Source of the DNA: Psychromonas sp. MME1
Lineage (GTDB): Bacteria; Pseudomonadota; Gammaproteobacteria; Enterobacterales; Psychromonadaceae
DNA: 64,000 bases
Reading direction: 5' to 3'
NCBI RefSeq assembly: GCF_041080865.1
Contig: NZ_CP160906.1
Coordinates: forward strand, 2,108,001 to 2,172,000
Shown here: piece after piece, positions 29,037 to 40,548 of the stretch
Position numbering within the stretch: the first letter of the stretch is position 1
How the letters are laid out: every line of letters starts with the position of its first letter
Position numbers and translations under genes: made by a program
Notes under the pieces: generated by a model
What the model saw: only the letters and a program-made list of their open reading frames with translations
What the model was told of the DNA's origin: nothing
The model's database searches: none

Positions 29037-31412
29037 ATGACTATTTATCGAAAAAGTATAGTAGGTCAAGGGATAGCAACTATTCTAACAGCGGGTTTAG
29101 TGGTTGGCTGTGTTACGACTGGAAACAGTTCTACAGCAAAAAAAAGAATTATCAAATAATTCCCAATCAAAACAAAGTGAGAGTGGGGAGTTATTACAAA
29201 ACCCTCAATTTAAAAAGGGAGAAGAAAGTTGGTGGGTTTCAGGTGGTCAACTAGCAGTAAAAAATGGCGAAGCTTGTGTTAATATTACACAGCCAGGTTC
29301 TAATAATTGGGATGTGATTTTAGGTCAAGGTGGTCTCGGTCTAGAAAATGGACAATCATATCAAGTCAACTTCACCGCACGTTCTTCTGTTGAAACTAAA
29401 TTTAAAGCATTAATTCAACATGATGGCGCTCCCTACACTGGTTACTTTAATGAAGATATTTCTGTTGGTCCAACGGCAAAAACATATTCCTTTAATTTCA
29501 CCCAAAAAGAGCCAAGTGATGCTAAAACCGGATTCCAATTTCAGCTAGGTGCACAAAAAAAGCTGATATTTGTTTTAGTGACGTCTCGTTAAAAGGAAAA
29601 AGCTTCAAAAAAGAAGTCATTATACCAACAGTTCATGTAAACCAAATTGGCTATTTTCCTAAAGCTGAAAAAATAGCAACAATTAAAAGTGATTCAAAAG
29701 AACCTCTTGCATGGCAAATAAAAGATGCTAACGGAAAAATTATTTTAACGGGTATGACAACGGTATTCGGTTTAAATAAAAGCTCTGGCGAGTCTGTTCA
29801 TAAAGCTGATTTCAGCAAATTAACAACACCAAGCAAAGAGATAGTACTTGTCGTCAATGGGGAAGCTAGCCACCCTTTCCGCATTGCTGATGATATCTAC
29901 ACTGAATTAAAATATGATGCACTTGCTTATTTTTATCAAAACCGAAGCGGTATTGAAATTAAGCCTGAATATGTTCAACGCGCTGATTTAGCTCGCCCTG
30001 CTGGCCATCCTAATGAGACAGTTACCTGTTTCAATAAAACAGATGCAAAAGGTAATAAATGGCCTGGTTGTGACTTCGAATTGAACGTTTCTGGTGGTTG
30101 GTATGATGCCGGCGATCACGGTCGATATGTTGTAAACAGTGGTATTAGTGTATGGACTTTACTAAACCTCTACGAGCGCTCTTTATGGATAAAAGATGCA
30201 AAAGTTCCTTTTGCGGACGGTACCCAGACTATTCCAGAAACAAATAACAACGTTAATGACCTATTAGATGAGGTGCGTTGGAATGTTGAATTCATGATGG
30301 CAATGCAAGTTCCAAATGGTAAAAAAGTAACAGTACCAGAGGGAGATCAATCAGCGAATCTTAATCAATTAAAATTAACTGAAATTGACGCATCAGGCTT
30401 GGCTTTTCATAAAGTAGCCGACGAAAAATGGACAGGCATGCCACTACCACCACATAAAGATACAATGGATCGTGCTATTTTTTATCCAACGACATCTGCA
30501 ACATTAAATCTAGCTGCTACAGCGGCACAATGTGCGCGTATCTGGAAAGATATTGATCCCGCATTTTCTGGTCAATGTTTAACGGCTGCACAACGAGCTT
30601 GGGATGCTGCAAATGCCCACCCAGAAGTATTAGCTTATGATAACTTCACAGGATCTGGCCCATATGGGGATACTGACTTATCAGATGAGTTCTACTGGGC
30701 AGGTGCTGAATTATTTATCACAACGGGTGAAGCCAAATACTTAAAAGCAATTAAAGCATCGCCACTATATTTAGTTTCTCCAAGTGATGATAAAGAGTCA
30801 TCAAATGGTTTATACTGGGGTAATCTTGCTTCTGCTGGTACGCTTAGTTTAGCACTAGTACCAAATGAATTACCAAAAAATGATATTCTACAAGCACGTA
30901 AAAACATTCAGAAAACAGCAGATATTTACCTAAAATCAGTTGATGAAGAAGGTTATAATATTCCTTACACTAGCGAAGAGTACCCATGGGGATCGAATTC
31001 TGAAATCCTCAATAACGGTATTTTCTTAAGTTATGCAACAGATTTTACTGGTGATATAAAATACCTACAGGCAGCAGCAGATGGTATGAATTATATCCTT
31101 GGTAATAACCCGCTAGATAAGTCGTATATCTCAGGGTACGGTGAAAATGCTCTTCAAAACCCTCATCATCGCTTCTGGTCTTTCCAAGCGGATAATAACT
31201 CACCAAAACCAGCGCCAGGCGCAATGTCTGGCGGTCCAAACTCAATAAACTTTTCTGACCCAATAGCTGCGACTATCAAAGGTAAATGTATTGGACAAAC
31301 GTGTTTTGTTGATGATATTGGAGCGTGGACACTAAATGAAATAACCATCAACTGGAACTCTCCGCTTGTTTGGATAACAACAGTTTTAGATGAAAAGCGT
31401 TTAAATCAATAA
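29037..31412 (+). pseudogene. GH9 endoglucanase/glucosidase lipoprotein, two frameshifts
   Basis: The ATG at 29037 opens a signal with lipobox VVGC. The frame shifts at the A8 run 29138-29145 (one A too many) and at the A7 run 29555-29561 (one too few); corrected, the protein is about 790 residues. In order: CBM4/9-like jelly roll (NPQFKKGEESWWV to ICFSDVSLKG), a CelD-type Ig-like domain (HVNQIGYFPKAEK) and a GH9 catalytic domain with GGWYDAGDHGRYV, HHRFW and the general acid in LNEITINWNSPL. It would cut beta-1,4-glucan outside the inner membrane. Long intact frames (29754-31412) and homopolymer lesions argue for sequence error. Confidence 0.9.
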
Positions 31413-31587
31413 ACGTCGCTTTAACTCACCGCCGACCACCTATCGTGGTCGGCAACGATTCAACAAAAATGGCTAATATGCCCGCCAACACGAAACAACT
31501 AGTTTGTAGTGATATCAATTCAAGAACATTTACAGGTTATATTTTAGGCGAAATTGGCGTTGCTATTAATCTCATATTCGAAAACAA

Positions 31588-32897
31588 ATGAGACAAAAAA
31601 AGATGGTCAAGCCAATTATCCCAGTCAAGAAATCCATTATATTTAGCTTTGCTAGCGCTTTACTTGGCGTTTTGCTGAGTACATCCGCATTGGCCTCAAC
31701 ATCAACACCTTCTTTCCCTCATTTTGTGCACACCGATGGAAAAAAGATTCTGGATGAAAATAATCACCCACTCTACCTTTACGGAATTAACTTAGGAAAT
31801 TGGTTATTATGGGAAGGATATTTGATGATGGGAGACTATAAATATCGCACCCATACACAGTTTCTTAACTCATTAACGACCGTATTTGGCAGTGCAGATA
31901 AATCGGCTGAATTTGAACATCAATGGCGCCTAAATTATGTCAATGAACAAACGTTAAAGGAGTTAAAACAACTTGGCTTTAATTCTGTTGTGTGCCATTT
32001 CACTACAATATGTTTTGGAAAAATAACCAGTTAAGCGATGATGGTTTTCAATATTTTGACCTATTAATTAATGCAGCTCGTAAACATGATATTTATGTGT
32101 TGCTCGACATGCACGCAGCCCCAGGTTACCAAAATCCAGGGGACCATTGTGATAACTTAGACTCAAATGCTACACAACCCAGAAGTAGTGTTTATTTTTG
32201 GGATAAAGATGAGTATATTCAAATCACCAGCAAAGTTTGGCAGCATATTGCCCTGCGCTATAAAGAAGAACCCGTTATTTGGGGCTACGACTTACTTAAT
32301 GAACCGGTGCCACAAGACGGTCGAGAATATGAACTACTAGGGTCACTAATTAAGATACGTAATGCGATCCGTGAAGTTGACAATAATCACATTATTGTCG
32401 CTGAAACATCCTGGTGGAGCTCAGACTTAAGCAAAATTGATTGGACGAATCCCTTGGTTCAAGAAAAGACCGGAATCAATTCACAATGGGATGATAACCT
32501 CGTCTATGAAATTCATCACTATGGTCCAGCTAGTGATACCTTTGGTCGTGAAAAGATCACCAATAATCTAAACATTCCATTAATTCTGGGAGAGTTTGGC
32601 GAAAGTGATAACAATAACTTACTTGCCATATCTAGCTGGGCAAAAAAAGAGCTCGTGGGTTACTTTCCTTGGTCATTTAAGAAAATATCTCATGACAAAA
32701 CCCTTTGGACCATCCCTTCAACTACTGCTTATAATAAATTGAAGTCATACATTAATAATAACCAACGAGCCCCGACTGATTTATACGATGAAATAATCTC
32801 TTTCACGCAAAAAAATATCCGCAATGGATCGCCTCAACTAGAGTGGCATGAAGATTTTTTTCAAGCAATTAATCCTTCCTCCCCCTCAACAGATTAA
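31588..32897 (+). pseudogene. GH5 glucanase, one frameshift
   Basis: Frames 31588-32034 and 31992-32897 join when one base (best a C) is added at about 31989, restoring FNSVRVPFHYNMFW, the family consensus around the substrate Arg. The corrected protein is about 436 residues with a Sec signal (cleavage after STSALA), the acid/base Glu in YDLLNEP and nucleophile Glu in LILGEFGES. INLGNWLLWEGYL and HAAPGYQNPGDHCDN resemble the exo-beta-glucanase/BglC side of GH5. It lies 175 bases after GH9, without a terminator I can see, so co-transcription is possible. Confidence 0.87.
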
Positions 32898-32958
32898 GTT
32901 ATTAATATCGCCTTAACAGCGCTTTTTAGCTATTCATTGCCAATATATAGGGAGTACA

Positions 32959-32995
32959 CATAATATTATGGTCATAGCTTGTGGAGGAAAAATGA
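32959..32995 (+). repeat. Dispersed 37-bp repeat
   Basis: About 33 of 37 bases agree with 11528-11564 (ATAATAT-ATGG...GAGGAAAAATGA). Function unknown. Confidence 0.6.
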
Positions 32996-33060
32996 ATGAG
33001 AGAGTTTGCACGTTGAAATATAGGGGTATCGCTTAATCTTTGCACCATAACATACACTGC

Positions 33061-33100
33061 GCTTGAATAAACGACCTAACTTAAGGCTGTTTATTCAAGC
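33061..33100. terminator. Bidirectional terminator-like hairpin
   Basis: Perfect 12-bp stem GCTTGAATAAAC/GTTTATTCAAGC with a 16-base loop between convergent GH5 genes. Confidence 0.6.
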
Positions 33101-33154
33101 GGGAAATCTATTATATTCAGTATATAGTTATTACTGAATACATTTATTCACAAA

Positions 33155-34318
33155 CTATTGTATCGGAATAAGGGCATTAATTAGTTGCTCTCGCCATTGC
33201 CCCGTACTCGCATCATAGGCACCAAAACCGGATGCGTATTCCCAATATGCCCAACTAATATTTCTTTTTTCTGCTTCACGGGCAATAAATGCCGTCCATG
33301 CCTTTTGATGTAATGGATTTGAGAATTGAGAATAAACACCAAATTCCCCCATAAATATTTCAAAGCCACGATTAGCTTGATTATTCCATGTGGTTACTCT
33401 ATCAAACAACGCGATCAAAGGCGTTTGTTCACTTGCGGTTCCTAGCCAAGGAGTGCCAACCCATTTATCTGCACCAGCAACCCATTCAGCGCCTTGATGA
33501 GTAAAATGGAAAGGTTCGTAATAATGAACAGTAATAATTGTATTAGTTGCGTTCACCGTATCTGGCAATGATAATTTAGTTAAGCCATCTGGATGCCCCC
33601 AATTGGCGGTGCCAATCATCACAGTTCGCTGCTCTGTACCGTTATTTTGTTGCGTGGCCATATCACTCCAGATAACATTTAACAATTTTGCAATTATATT
33701 GTTCCAATCACTGTAATCTATGGTGCCATTAGGCTCATTTAATAACTCAAAAATAAGATTGTCACGGGGATATTCATAGAGAGGAAATTGTTCGCTAATT
33801 TGTTGCCATATACTCTGCAAACGTAAGACATGTTTTGATTGCATATTTTCAGGATCATTCATCATTTCTTCATAGTGATGAACATTTAAGATAACTTTAA
33901 GGCCCTCGTTATTTGCCCAGCCAACAACTTCTTTTACACGTTCCATAAATACAGAATCAATGGCATAAGGAGATTCCAGCTCGGTATGAGCAGTCCAGCG
34001 AACAGGGATTCGTACAGTTTTAAATCCGGCATCAGAAATTCGTTGTAAGTCTTCTTCAACGAGTAAACGCCCACCAGTCCATTCACCTTCAGCTGGCGCT
34101 TCTAAATAATTTCCTAGGTTAAGTCCTCGGCCTAATTGCGTTTGTTGCAGCCCCCCTTGACCATTCCATGAATAAAGATCTTTATAATAACTCTCGGATA
34201 AGACGACTGAATTATCTACAGAAGTAGAAGTAGAATCTCCCCCGTTACAACCGACTAAATTATAAATGCAACCCACAAATATTAAAACCATCAAATAGTG
34301 TGTTCGAAAAATATTCAT
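33155..34318 (-). CDS. GH5 endo-beta-glucanase lipoprotein
   Basis: 387 residues. Lipobox LVGC (Cys24; a weaker one at Cys17), then a Ser/Thr linker and a GH5 barrel (about 55-385). Acid/base Glu195 lies in ELLNEPNG, the nucleophile in FMGEFGVY; RGLNLGNYLEAP, VRIPVRW and VHHYE motifs are typical of cellulase-type GH5. It should cleave internal bonds in cellulose, mixed-linkage glucan or glucomannan while anchored in a membrane. AAGGA lies before the ATG. Its promoter and first 80 codons are duplicated as a decayed inverted copy at 34920-35283. Confidence 0.92.
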   Translation of the reverse strand: MNIFRTHYLMVLIFVGCIYNLVGCNGGDSTSTSVDNSVVLSESYYKDLYSWNGQGGLQQTQLGRGLNLGNYLEAPAEGEWTGGRLLVEEDLQRISDAGFKTVRIPVRWTAHTELESPYAIDSVFMERVKEVVGWANNEGLKVILNVHHYEEMMNDPENMQSKHVLRLQSIWQQISEQFPLYEYPRDNLIFELLNEPNGTIDYSDWNNIIAKLLNVIWSDMATQQNNGTEQRTVMIGTANWGHPDGLTKLSLPDTVNATNTIITVHYYEPFHFTHQGAEWVAGADKWVGTPWLGTASEQTPLIALFDRVTTWNNQANRGFEIFMGEFGVYSQFSNPLHQKAWTAFIAREAEKRNISWAYWEYASGFGAYDASTGQWREQLINALIPIQ

Positions 34319-34414
34319 GATAAATCCTTATAAAGTAATTAATTACAGCAGCGAAAACACTTCCATCCTATTTAAACAACAATATCAATTAATTGAGCTC
34401 GTGTGAATGATAGA

Positions 34415-34441
34415 AATTAGTATTATCGTTGTAACCTTTAG
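34415..34441 (-). promoter_or_regulatory. Candidate XylR-like operator, GH5 lipoprotein
   Basis: On the minus strand CTAAAG (34441) and CTAATT (34420) are 21 bp apart, about 97 bases upstream of the GH5 start and in the direction of the gene. The relic promoter carries the same pair. Confidence 0.55.
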
Positions 34442-34919
34442 CATAAAAATGTTAATAATGACGGGAACGAATAGCCTAATTTAAAGCAGGTATTTCAAGG
34501 AAATGTAGAATTTCGAGCTAGCGTCCCCAAGGGCAAAGAAAATAGCACCTTGCGATAAAACCGCTATGTACAAGAAGATACTTCTATTTTACTGAAATGA
34601 CATATATTTTGAATCTCAACCATAGTTTTATCTTCTTCAATACGGGGTGTTTTTTTCTGATTCACCGACGTTCATCGCTGTTACTGATTTACGTACCGAG
34701 TAGCCCTGCTCAACAACTCATTGTGCTGACTCTAATCGAAACTTTAGAGTGAAATTTCACTTGCCCATAGTGCAGATTTCAACCACCAACAAAATTATTG
34801 AAATGAAAAATATCACCTCTACTTAGGTGACCAAATCAATGTGCTACGGAAAAAAGAGGGCGTTCAATTATCTGCTTTTAATTCAATTCTAGACACTCGT
34901 CATTATGAACATTTTTATA

Positions 34920-34950
34920 CTAAATATCACAACGACAATACTAATTTACA
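34920..34950 (+). promoter_or_regulatory. Candidate operator before the GH5 relic
   Basis: CTAAAT at 34920 followed by ATCACAA, and CTAATT at 34941, 21 bp apart. The layout matches the operators of the intact GH5 gene and of the GPH symporter. Confidence 0.55.
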
Positions 34951-35039
34951 GCATTCACACGCTTTTAATTAATTGATATTGTTGGAATAGAATGAAAACG
35001 TTTTCGATGCTGTAATTAATGACTTTATAAGGATTTATA

Positions 35040-35283
35040 ATGAATATTTTTCAAACGCGCTATTGGGTGTTTTTAATATTTACTAGCTTCATTATACAAC
35101 TTAATCGGGCGTAAGAGAGAAGACTCTACTTCTGCAGATAACTCTATCCTCTTATCCGAAAGTTATTATAAAGATCTTTATTCATGGAATGGTCCAGAGG
35201 TCTACAACAAACACAATTGGGCTGATAACTTAACCTAGGGAATGACTTGGAAGCTACAGCTAAAGAGGAATGAACTGGGGCTG
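35040..35283 (+). pseudogene. Relic of a duplicated GH5 gene (5' end only)
   Basis: Starts with ATG and MNIF, and encodes LSESYYKDLYSWNG, identical to the intact GH5 at 33155-34318, then in another frame RGLQQTQLG, LNLGN and LEATAKEE, which match the following GH5 residues. It has at least one frameshift and several stops and fades out after about 80 codons. The upstream leader ending ACTTTATAAGGATTTA is shared too. Confidence 0.9.
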
Positions 35284-35879
35284 ATTAGAGTTGCGCATTT
35301 TTGTCAGCTGTTATATCCCGCACCAGTCGTATATTGAATTAAATTAGGAGCCTTACTATGAATAAATAAAATATATTTGTTTTGTACCGTAAGTATGCCC
35401 ACTTCTTTATTGGTTAACATAAATGCGTGAGCTAGCAGCATTCTGTTCCTGTTGATATTTATGCTTTCCGGAATATCAAATGAATGAAAGAGCAGCTACA
35501 ACCACTACAGAGGTGAACGCTATCTATTTATTTCAGTAACCAGCTGTTTTAATTGCAAAACAAATAAAAGCCAGCATTCATTTTAACAACAATTAATGAC
35601 TAGATAATGATGGGATTGATGTTATATCAGTTTTTATTTTGTGAGGTAAATGTGACTTTTAATGATATTGACCTACATGATTTGAATGCGACCAATTCTG
35701 AAAAACAGAAGGAAGAGATCGCATAGCAGGCGATAACGCATTATCCCCGAATTTCTAATCACTCAAAAAATTAACTTGATATTTCTTAACATTTCAAGGC
35801 ATTGCTTAAAATTTTTACATACATAAATGAAATAGCTTTCATAGCATTGCGAAAGCTAATTAATCATACTGGACATAAC
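35284..35879. other. Intergenic region upstream of the porin gene
   Basis: No gene seen. A short frame opening ATGAATAAATAA (about 35358) and a 24-codon frame at 35651-35725 may be fragments of decayed genes but match nothing I recognise. The promoter of the porin gene lies here. Confidence 0.4.
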
Positions 35880-37264
35880 ATGAATAAAATCAAACATTTA
35901 AATTTAACCCTTGCTATTCTTTCTGCACTAACCTCTACCTCATTGTTAGCTGATCAAAATACTGACCAAGCTAACGAGCAAGAGAATATAGATACTCTTG
36001 TAAAACGACTTGATGAACTCGAGAAAAAATTACAAATAATTAATTATAAAGATGATCAACAACCCGCAATATTAACGCCAGAGACACCAGTTCAACATGG
36101 TATCGTATTTTCAGGCTATGCTCGTTATGGGGCTAACTTTCAAAATAGTGATGCAAAAACAGTTCGAAGCCACGGTTCATCGCTTGGTAATGCAACAGGC
36201 CGTTTAGGTAATGAGCAAAATGGGGGGGAGTACCAATTTGCTAAAGTATTTGAAGGTGCAAATAACACAAAATGGGATTTAGTCTTCATGGTTGATCATT
36301 GGGCTGATAGAGAATGGGCTGATGATGGTGGTGTTCAAGTTAAAAAAATGTATGCGGGTGCTACAAATATATTTGAATCACAACCCGATCTATATGTTTG
36401 GGCTGGACGTGATTTTCATCAACGCCCTCAGTTTGATATTAATGATTATTTTTGGATGATGCATGATGGACAGGGCTTTGGTTTCTATAATTTAAATATT
36501 GATGAGCTGAAATTCGACTTATCCGCTGTGGCACAAGTTGATGATGATATGGTTGGAGATAATGGCAGATATGCGATCACCAGTAAATTAAGCAATATTA
36601 CAATTGGTGATTCCTTAGATCTTGCTTTTTATGCCAACTACGGTTTTTCATCTGATCAAATAAAAAAAGATGAAGAAGGATCTGAAAATACTTCTAGCAA
36701 TGCCTACCAAATAGCTGCTGAAGGAAAGATACATAATCAACACCTGGTTGTTCGTTATTCAAGTAATGCAGTAAATAGCACGTTTGATTTAGCAGACGGT
36801 GTCGATGCGCTATTATTTAGTCTTGAAGGCAACTTCAAATTTACTGACAAAATTGGCCTACAGTATCTTACATCTTATCAAGATGTAAATGGTGCTAAAG
36901 GTACCTATAAGGTAAGTGATGGCTCAATCAAGGAACGATCATTACCAAAATAGAAGATAGTGAAAGCTACAATATGATAGTTCGCCCTACATACCAATGG
37001 AATGATATACATTCTACATGGCTAGAAGCTGGCTACAGTGTTGTTGATTATGGGGATTTAGATGCGACTAATAAATCTTGGAAATTCACGATATCACAAA
37101 ATATTGCAATCGGGCCTGAAACATGGTCTAGACCAATGATACGTTTCTTTGCAACTATTGGGAATGCAGATAATGAGTATATCGGAATGAGGGATGATAA
37201 TAGCTATGATTCTTCTAATTTAGATACTGCGACTTTTGGTGGTATGTTTGAAGCTTGGTGGTAA
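35880..37264 (+). pseudogene. LamB-type carbohydrate porin, one frameshift
   Basis: Start is the ATG at 35880 with a Sec signal ending TSLLA; an upstream ATG at 35802 would spoil the signal. Frames to 36953 and from about 36960 to 37264 join if one base is added near 36932, giving a protein of about 461 residues. Features: N-terminal coiled coil (NIDTLVKRLDELEKKLQI) as in ScrY/BglH, then the LamB barrel with FSGYARYG, VWAGRDFHQR, and the closing GGMFEAWW, compare the EIWW end of LamB. It should let oligosaccharides through the outer membrane; beta-glucan oligomers from context. Confidence 0.88.
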
Positions 37265-37410
37265 TCCCCTCATACTGTAAATATATGTATGATTCATAGA
37301 GATCGTTTCAATCTGGCGATCTCTAAATCTAGTTAGAGTTGGCATCTCGGATTCTCTCAGTTGACGAATCATACTCTGCTAGAACAGGCGGACTTGAGCA
37401 AACAGTGGTA

Positions 37411-37572
37411 ATACCAACTCCGGTAAGTATGTGATCTAAATTTCGCGTAGGAAAAACAGCTTAATTCAAGGCGTAATTTGACGTAAATGGTTATTCCCTT
37501 TGCGAAAATTACAACGCAGCAGTAAGTGGTTTTAACCAGTAAAATAGATCAGCTATTTATCGGAATTGGTAT
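37411..37572. mobile_element. MITE-like element with 27-bp imperfect terminal inverted repeats
   Basis: The ends 37411-37437 and 37546-37572 are inverted copies beginning ATACCAA(C/T)TCCG and ending TGATCT, with a few mismatches. 162 bp overall with no coding capacity, so any movement would need a transposase in trans. Related ends occur near 1199, 12002 and 41815. Confidence 0.65.
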
Positions 37573-37590
37573 AAGCTCCCCATTAATCTA

Positions 37591-37626
37591 AAAAAGGCAG
37601 ATTAGTCTAAACTATTCTGCCTTTTT
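37591..37626. terminator. Bidirectional terminator, porin / permuted GH3
   Basis: 11-bp perfect stem AAAAAGGCAGA/TCTGCCTTTTT between convergent genes, with A and T tracts suited to both directions. Confidence 0.8.
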
Positions 37627-37666
37627 AAGTTAGGTTACTAAATCATGCGAATCAATTCATCTTTGC

Positions 37667-40452
37667 TCAATCTAAAGCTTCCTTTTTGGTAAACATCAAT
37701 CGCTCTAACGCTAACCCCGGTTTCACGAAATCGAGGGTGAGTTCGTAGTATCCCTTACCCAGCCTTACCTCCAGTCCCTCTACAACAATACTTTCGCCGC
37801 TAGTCCCATTCATGGGAAGAGACATAGCAAAAACGCCATTAAGACTGATGCTACAAGATGACTGTGCCTGAGAGTTGCGATCATAATGGCCAACACCGCT
37901 AAATTGATACACACCAGCTTCAAGCACTTCTATCATCATTGATTTATTGACTTTAGTATTGATAACGAGTTCATCTTGCATAGCTTTTGCTGCAACATTA
38001 GAAGTATTACTTTGTGCGATAAACGTCTTAATCGGATCATAGGCTTCTAGTGGTCTATCCATAGCAGGAGTTGCCATGATAAATCGACAAATATTTATCG
38101 CTGAACGCTGTAATTCACCTAACATCAACGTGCCCTGCTGCAAAGCCTCTAACGTATTGTCTTTCATACTATTAGATTCGGCACCATCATTTTCAACAAC
38201 CATGTAAATGTCGTTCTGTGCGCGAATCATAAAAGAAGTGAATCTCTTATCTTCTTTACCGGCCTCAATGGGATCATTCATCTTCGCCCACCAATCCGTC
38301 ATAACCAGACCGCTAAAGCCCCACTCGCCACGCAAAATAGAAGTATTGAGATCATAATTAGAAGCGCCCCAATGACCATTTATTGGGTTATAACAGGTCA
38401 TGATAGAAGATGCTTCTCCTTCTTTGACTGCCATCTCAAAACCTTTAAGATGAATTTCACGCAAGGCGCGCTCCGATGCAATACTGTCTACATCAACTCG
38501 CGCAGTCTCCTGATCGTTAGCGGCAAAATGCTTAATAGTTCCAGATACTCCTGCTTTTTTTAAGCCGCGAGTTTGAGCCGCGCCCATGACTCCCGTCATC
38601 AAAGGATCTTCAGAAAAATATTCAAAATTACGGCCATTCAACGGGTGTCTGTGAATATTAATGCCAGGGCCTAAAAGACTATCGATTTTATTAGCACAAA
38701 GCTCTTGACCAATCAGGAAGAAAAGCTCCTCATTTAGTGCTTTGTTCCAAGTACATCCAAGCAAAGTACCTATCGGAACTTGAGTTGCCTTGTGACCACT
38801 ATCCATACGTATACCTGAAGGCCCATCAGCTACCGCAACAGCAGGAATGCCAAGATGAAAAAGGTTATCACTAAGACCGCCTAAAGCGGCCGCGGTTCCA
38901 GGCGTAACTTTAGGGCTACACATCCCTTCACCTCGAACTAAAGAGGCTAACTCCTCACAACTCATCTGCGCAACAAACTCTTCTATACTATTTTGCCCTT
39001 CTTTAACATCTTTAAGTTGAATCCCCTGATAGCCCGTTAACTTCAAAGCAGCAGGCATTGCAGACTCAACTCTTTCCTTGAGAGAGATGGCTCTTTGAGG
39101 TACAGCTTCATAGGTTTCTTCATAAGTACCATCTTCCTTAAGAGCGCCTGGTTTCAAGCGTTTGAATGGGTAGATAGGTGCTAAAGCTTCAGTTAGATTT
39201 TCAACAACTAAAAGTTCATCTAGCTCTATTGTTGTGGGAATTGGAACTGCTTTACGTACACTGCCCCCCACGTAAAACTGGTAACTCCCCTCTTCCAGAA
39301 CATAACAGGATCGATGCCCAGTGACACCACTATCGTCATAGGAGGCGAGGGACTTAAGTGCAATAGAAACCCGAAGAATTTGTACATCACCAGGCTTAAG
39401 AGCCTCAGATTTAGCAAAGCCAGCTAGTACTGAACAGGCTTACCAAGATGCCCTTGTGGCGCTTCGCAATATACTTGCAGCACTTCTTTACTGGTGTACT
39501 CTTCACCTATATTTTGCAGTGAAAAATCCAAATGAAGTATACGCTCTATACCCGTACCTTCAATTGAATAGGACTGTAATTCCCGACTAAATTCGGTGTA
39601 GGAAAGCCCAGCGCCAAACTCATATTGTACTGCTTGCGGCTTAAAGGTCTCGAAATAACGATATCCGACATAAATATCTTCAACATAACAATTATAATCT
39701 TTACGACCGAAATAAGCTGATGAAGGATAATCTGATAACTGATAGGCAACGGTGTCGCACATTCTTCCACTTGGAGATACGTTTCCGGAGATAACGTCAG
39801 CGAGAGCATGCCCACCTTCCATCCCTGCAGCCCAACTGTAAATAACCGCCTGAATCGATTCTTTATTATCTATGGTATTCAGCCAAGACATATCCATAAT
39901 ATTAGTAATGTTAAGGATCACAATCACTTTATCAAACTGAGCTGTGACGCCAGTTATCATCGCTTCTTCTTGCTCTGTCAAACGGTAACTACCTGGAGCA
40001 TCAGCGTTATCTTGATCTTCACCAGCAGTACGACCAATGAAAATAAGCGCTTTATCTGAATTTTTCGCAGCTTGTTCGACAAGTTCGGTATTCAGAGGCA
40101 TCTCTTGCTGAAACCAAGGTTCAGCAGCCCAACCACCACCTCCATCATCAAAAGGATTTACTTTGATCCATTCTTCATAGACAGCAGCCAGTTCTTCATT
40201 AATGTCAATGGTAGGATTACTGCGCAGCCCCTCTAACGCATTCACAGCATAATGAACGTTAACAGCCCCGCCAGATCCCGTACCACTTCGATAGGTATTG
40301 ACCTGACAACGTCCAAATAAGGATATTTTTTCTCCCTTTTTGATAGGAAGTACGGCATTGCGATTCTCAAGAAGGACTATTCCTTCACAAGCCGATTGCC
40401 GGCTTATGGGAATAAGCTTTTCCTGTGCCAAGCTTATCATTTTAGTTTGCAT
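37667..40452 (-). pseudogene. GH3 glycosidase with permuted domain order, one frameshift
   Basis: Frames 40452-39424 and (open from about 39430) to 37667 join if one base is added between 39431 and 39432, giving GKPVRVLAGFAKSEAL; the corrected protein is about 928 residues. The domain order is inverted: alpha/beta sandwich first (IVLLENRNAVLPI, IYSWAAGMEGGHALADV), then fibronectin-like (VGYRYFETF to VGGSVRKAV), then the TIM barrel (KHFAANDQE, nucleophile Asp in GLVMTDWW), as in the Ruminococcus albus and Butyrivibrio enzymes. No signal peptide. Follows glucokinase by 96 bases, likely co-transcribed. Confidence 0.88.
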
Positions 40453-40548
40453 ATACTATTCTCTACTATTATTAAAAATTTGTAATAAATCAATAAATCG
40501 AAGGTCGTTATGAGCCTATAACAATGCATTCAAACTCAATATGAACTA

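Larger units (their letters stand above)
34319..35039. other. Intergenic region between GH5 and its relic copy
   Basis: 721 bases. The two ends are inverted duplicates of the GH5 promoter region, each with a 21-bp operator pair. The middle (about 34445-34910) shows no gene; an AAATATCACC box occurs near 34808 without a clean partner. Confidence 0.6.
37265..37666. other. Intergenic region with MITE and terminator
   Basis: 402 bases between convergent genes, taken up mainly by the 162-bp MITE-like element (37411-37572) and the terminator hairpin (37591-37626). Confidence 0.7.

Noticed and set aside
35651-35725. 24-codon frame DIDLHDLNATNSEKQKEE upstream of the porin gene
   Set aside because: May be the end of a decayed gene, but too short and unmatched to name.
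39226-39417. 63-codon minus-strand frame inside the permuted GH3 gene
   Set aside because: It is the wrong-frame continuation after the frameshift, not a separate gene.
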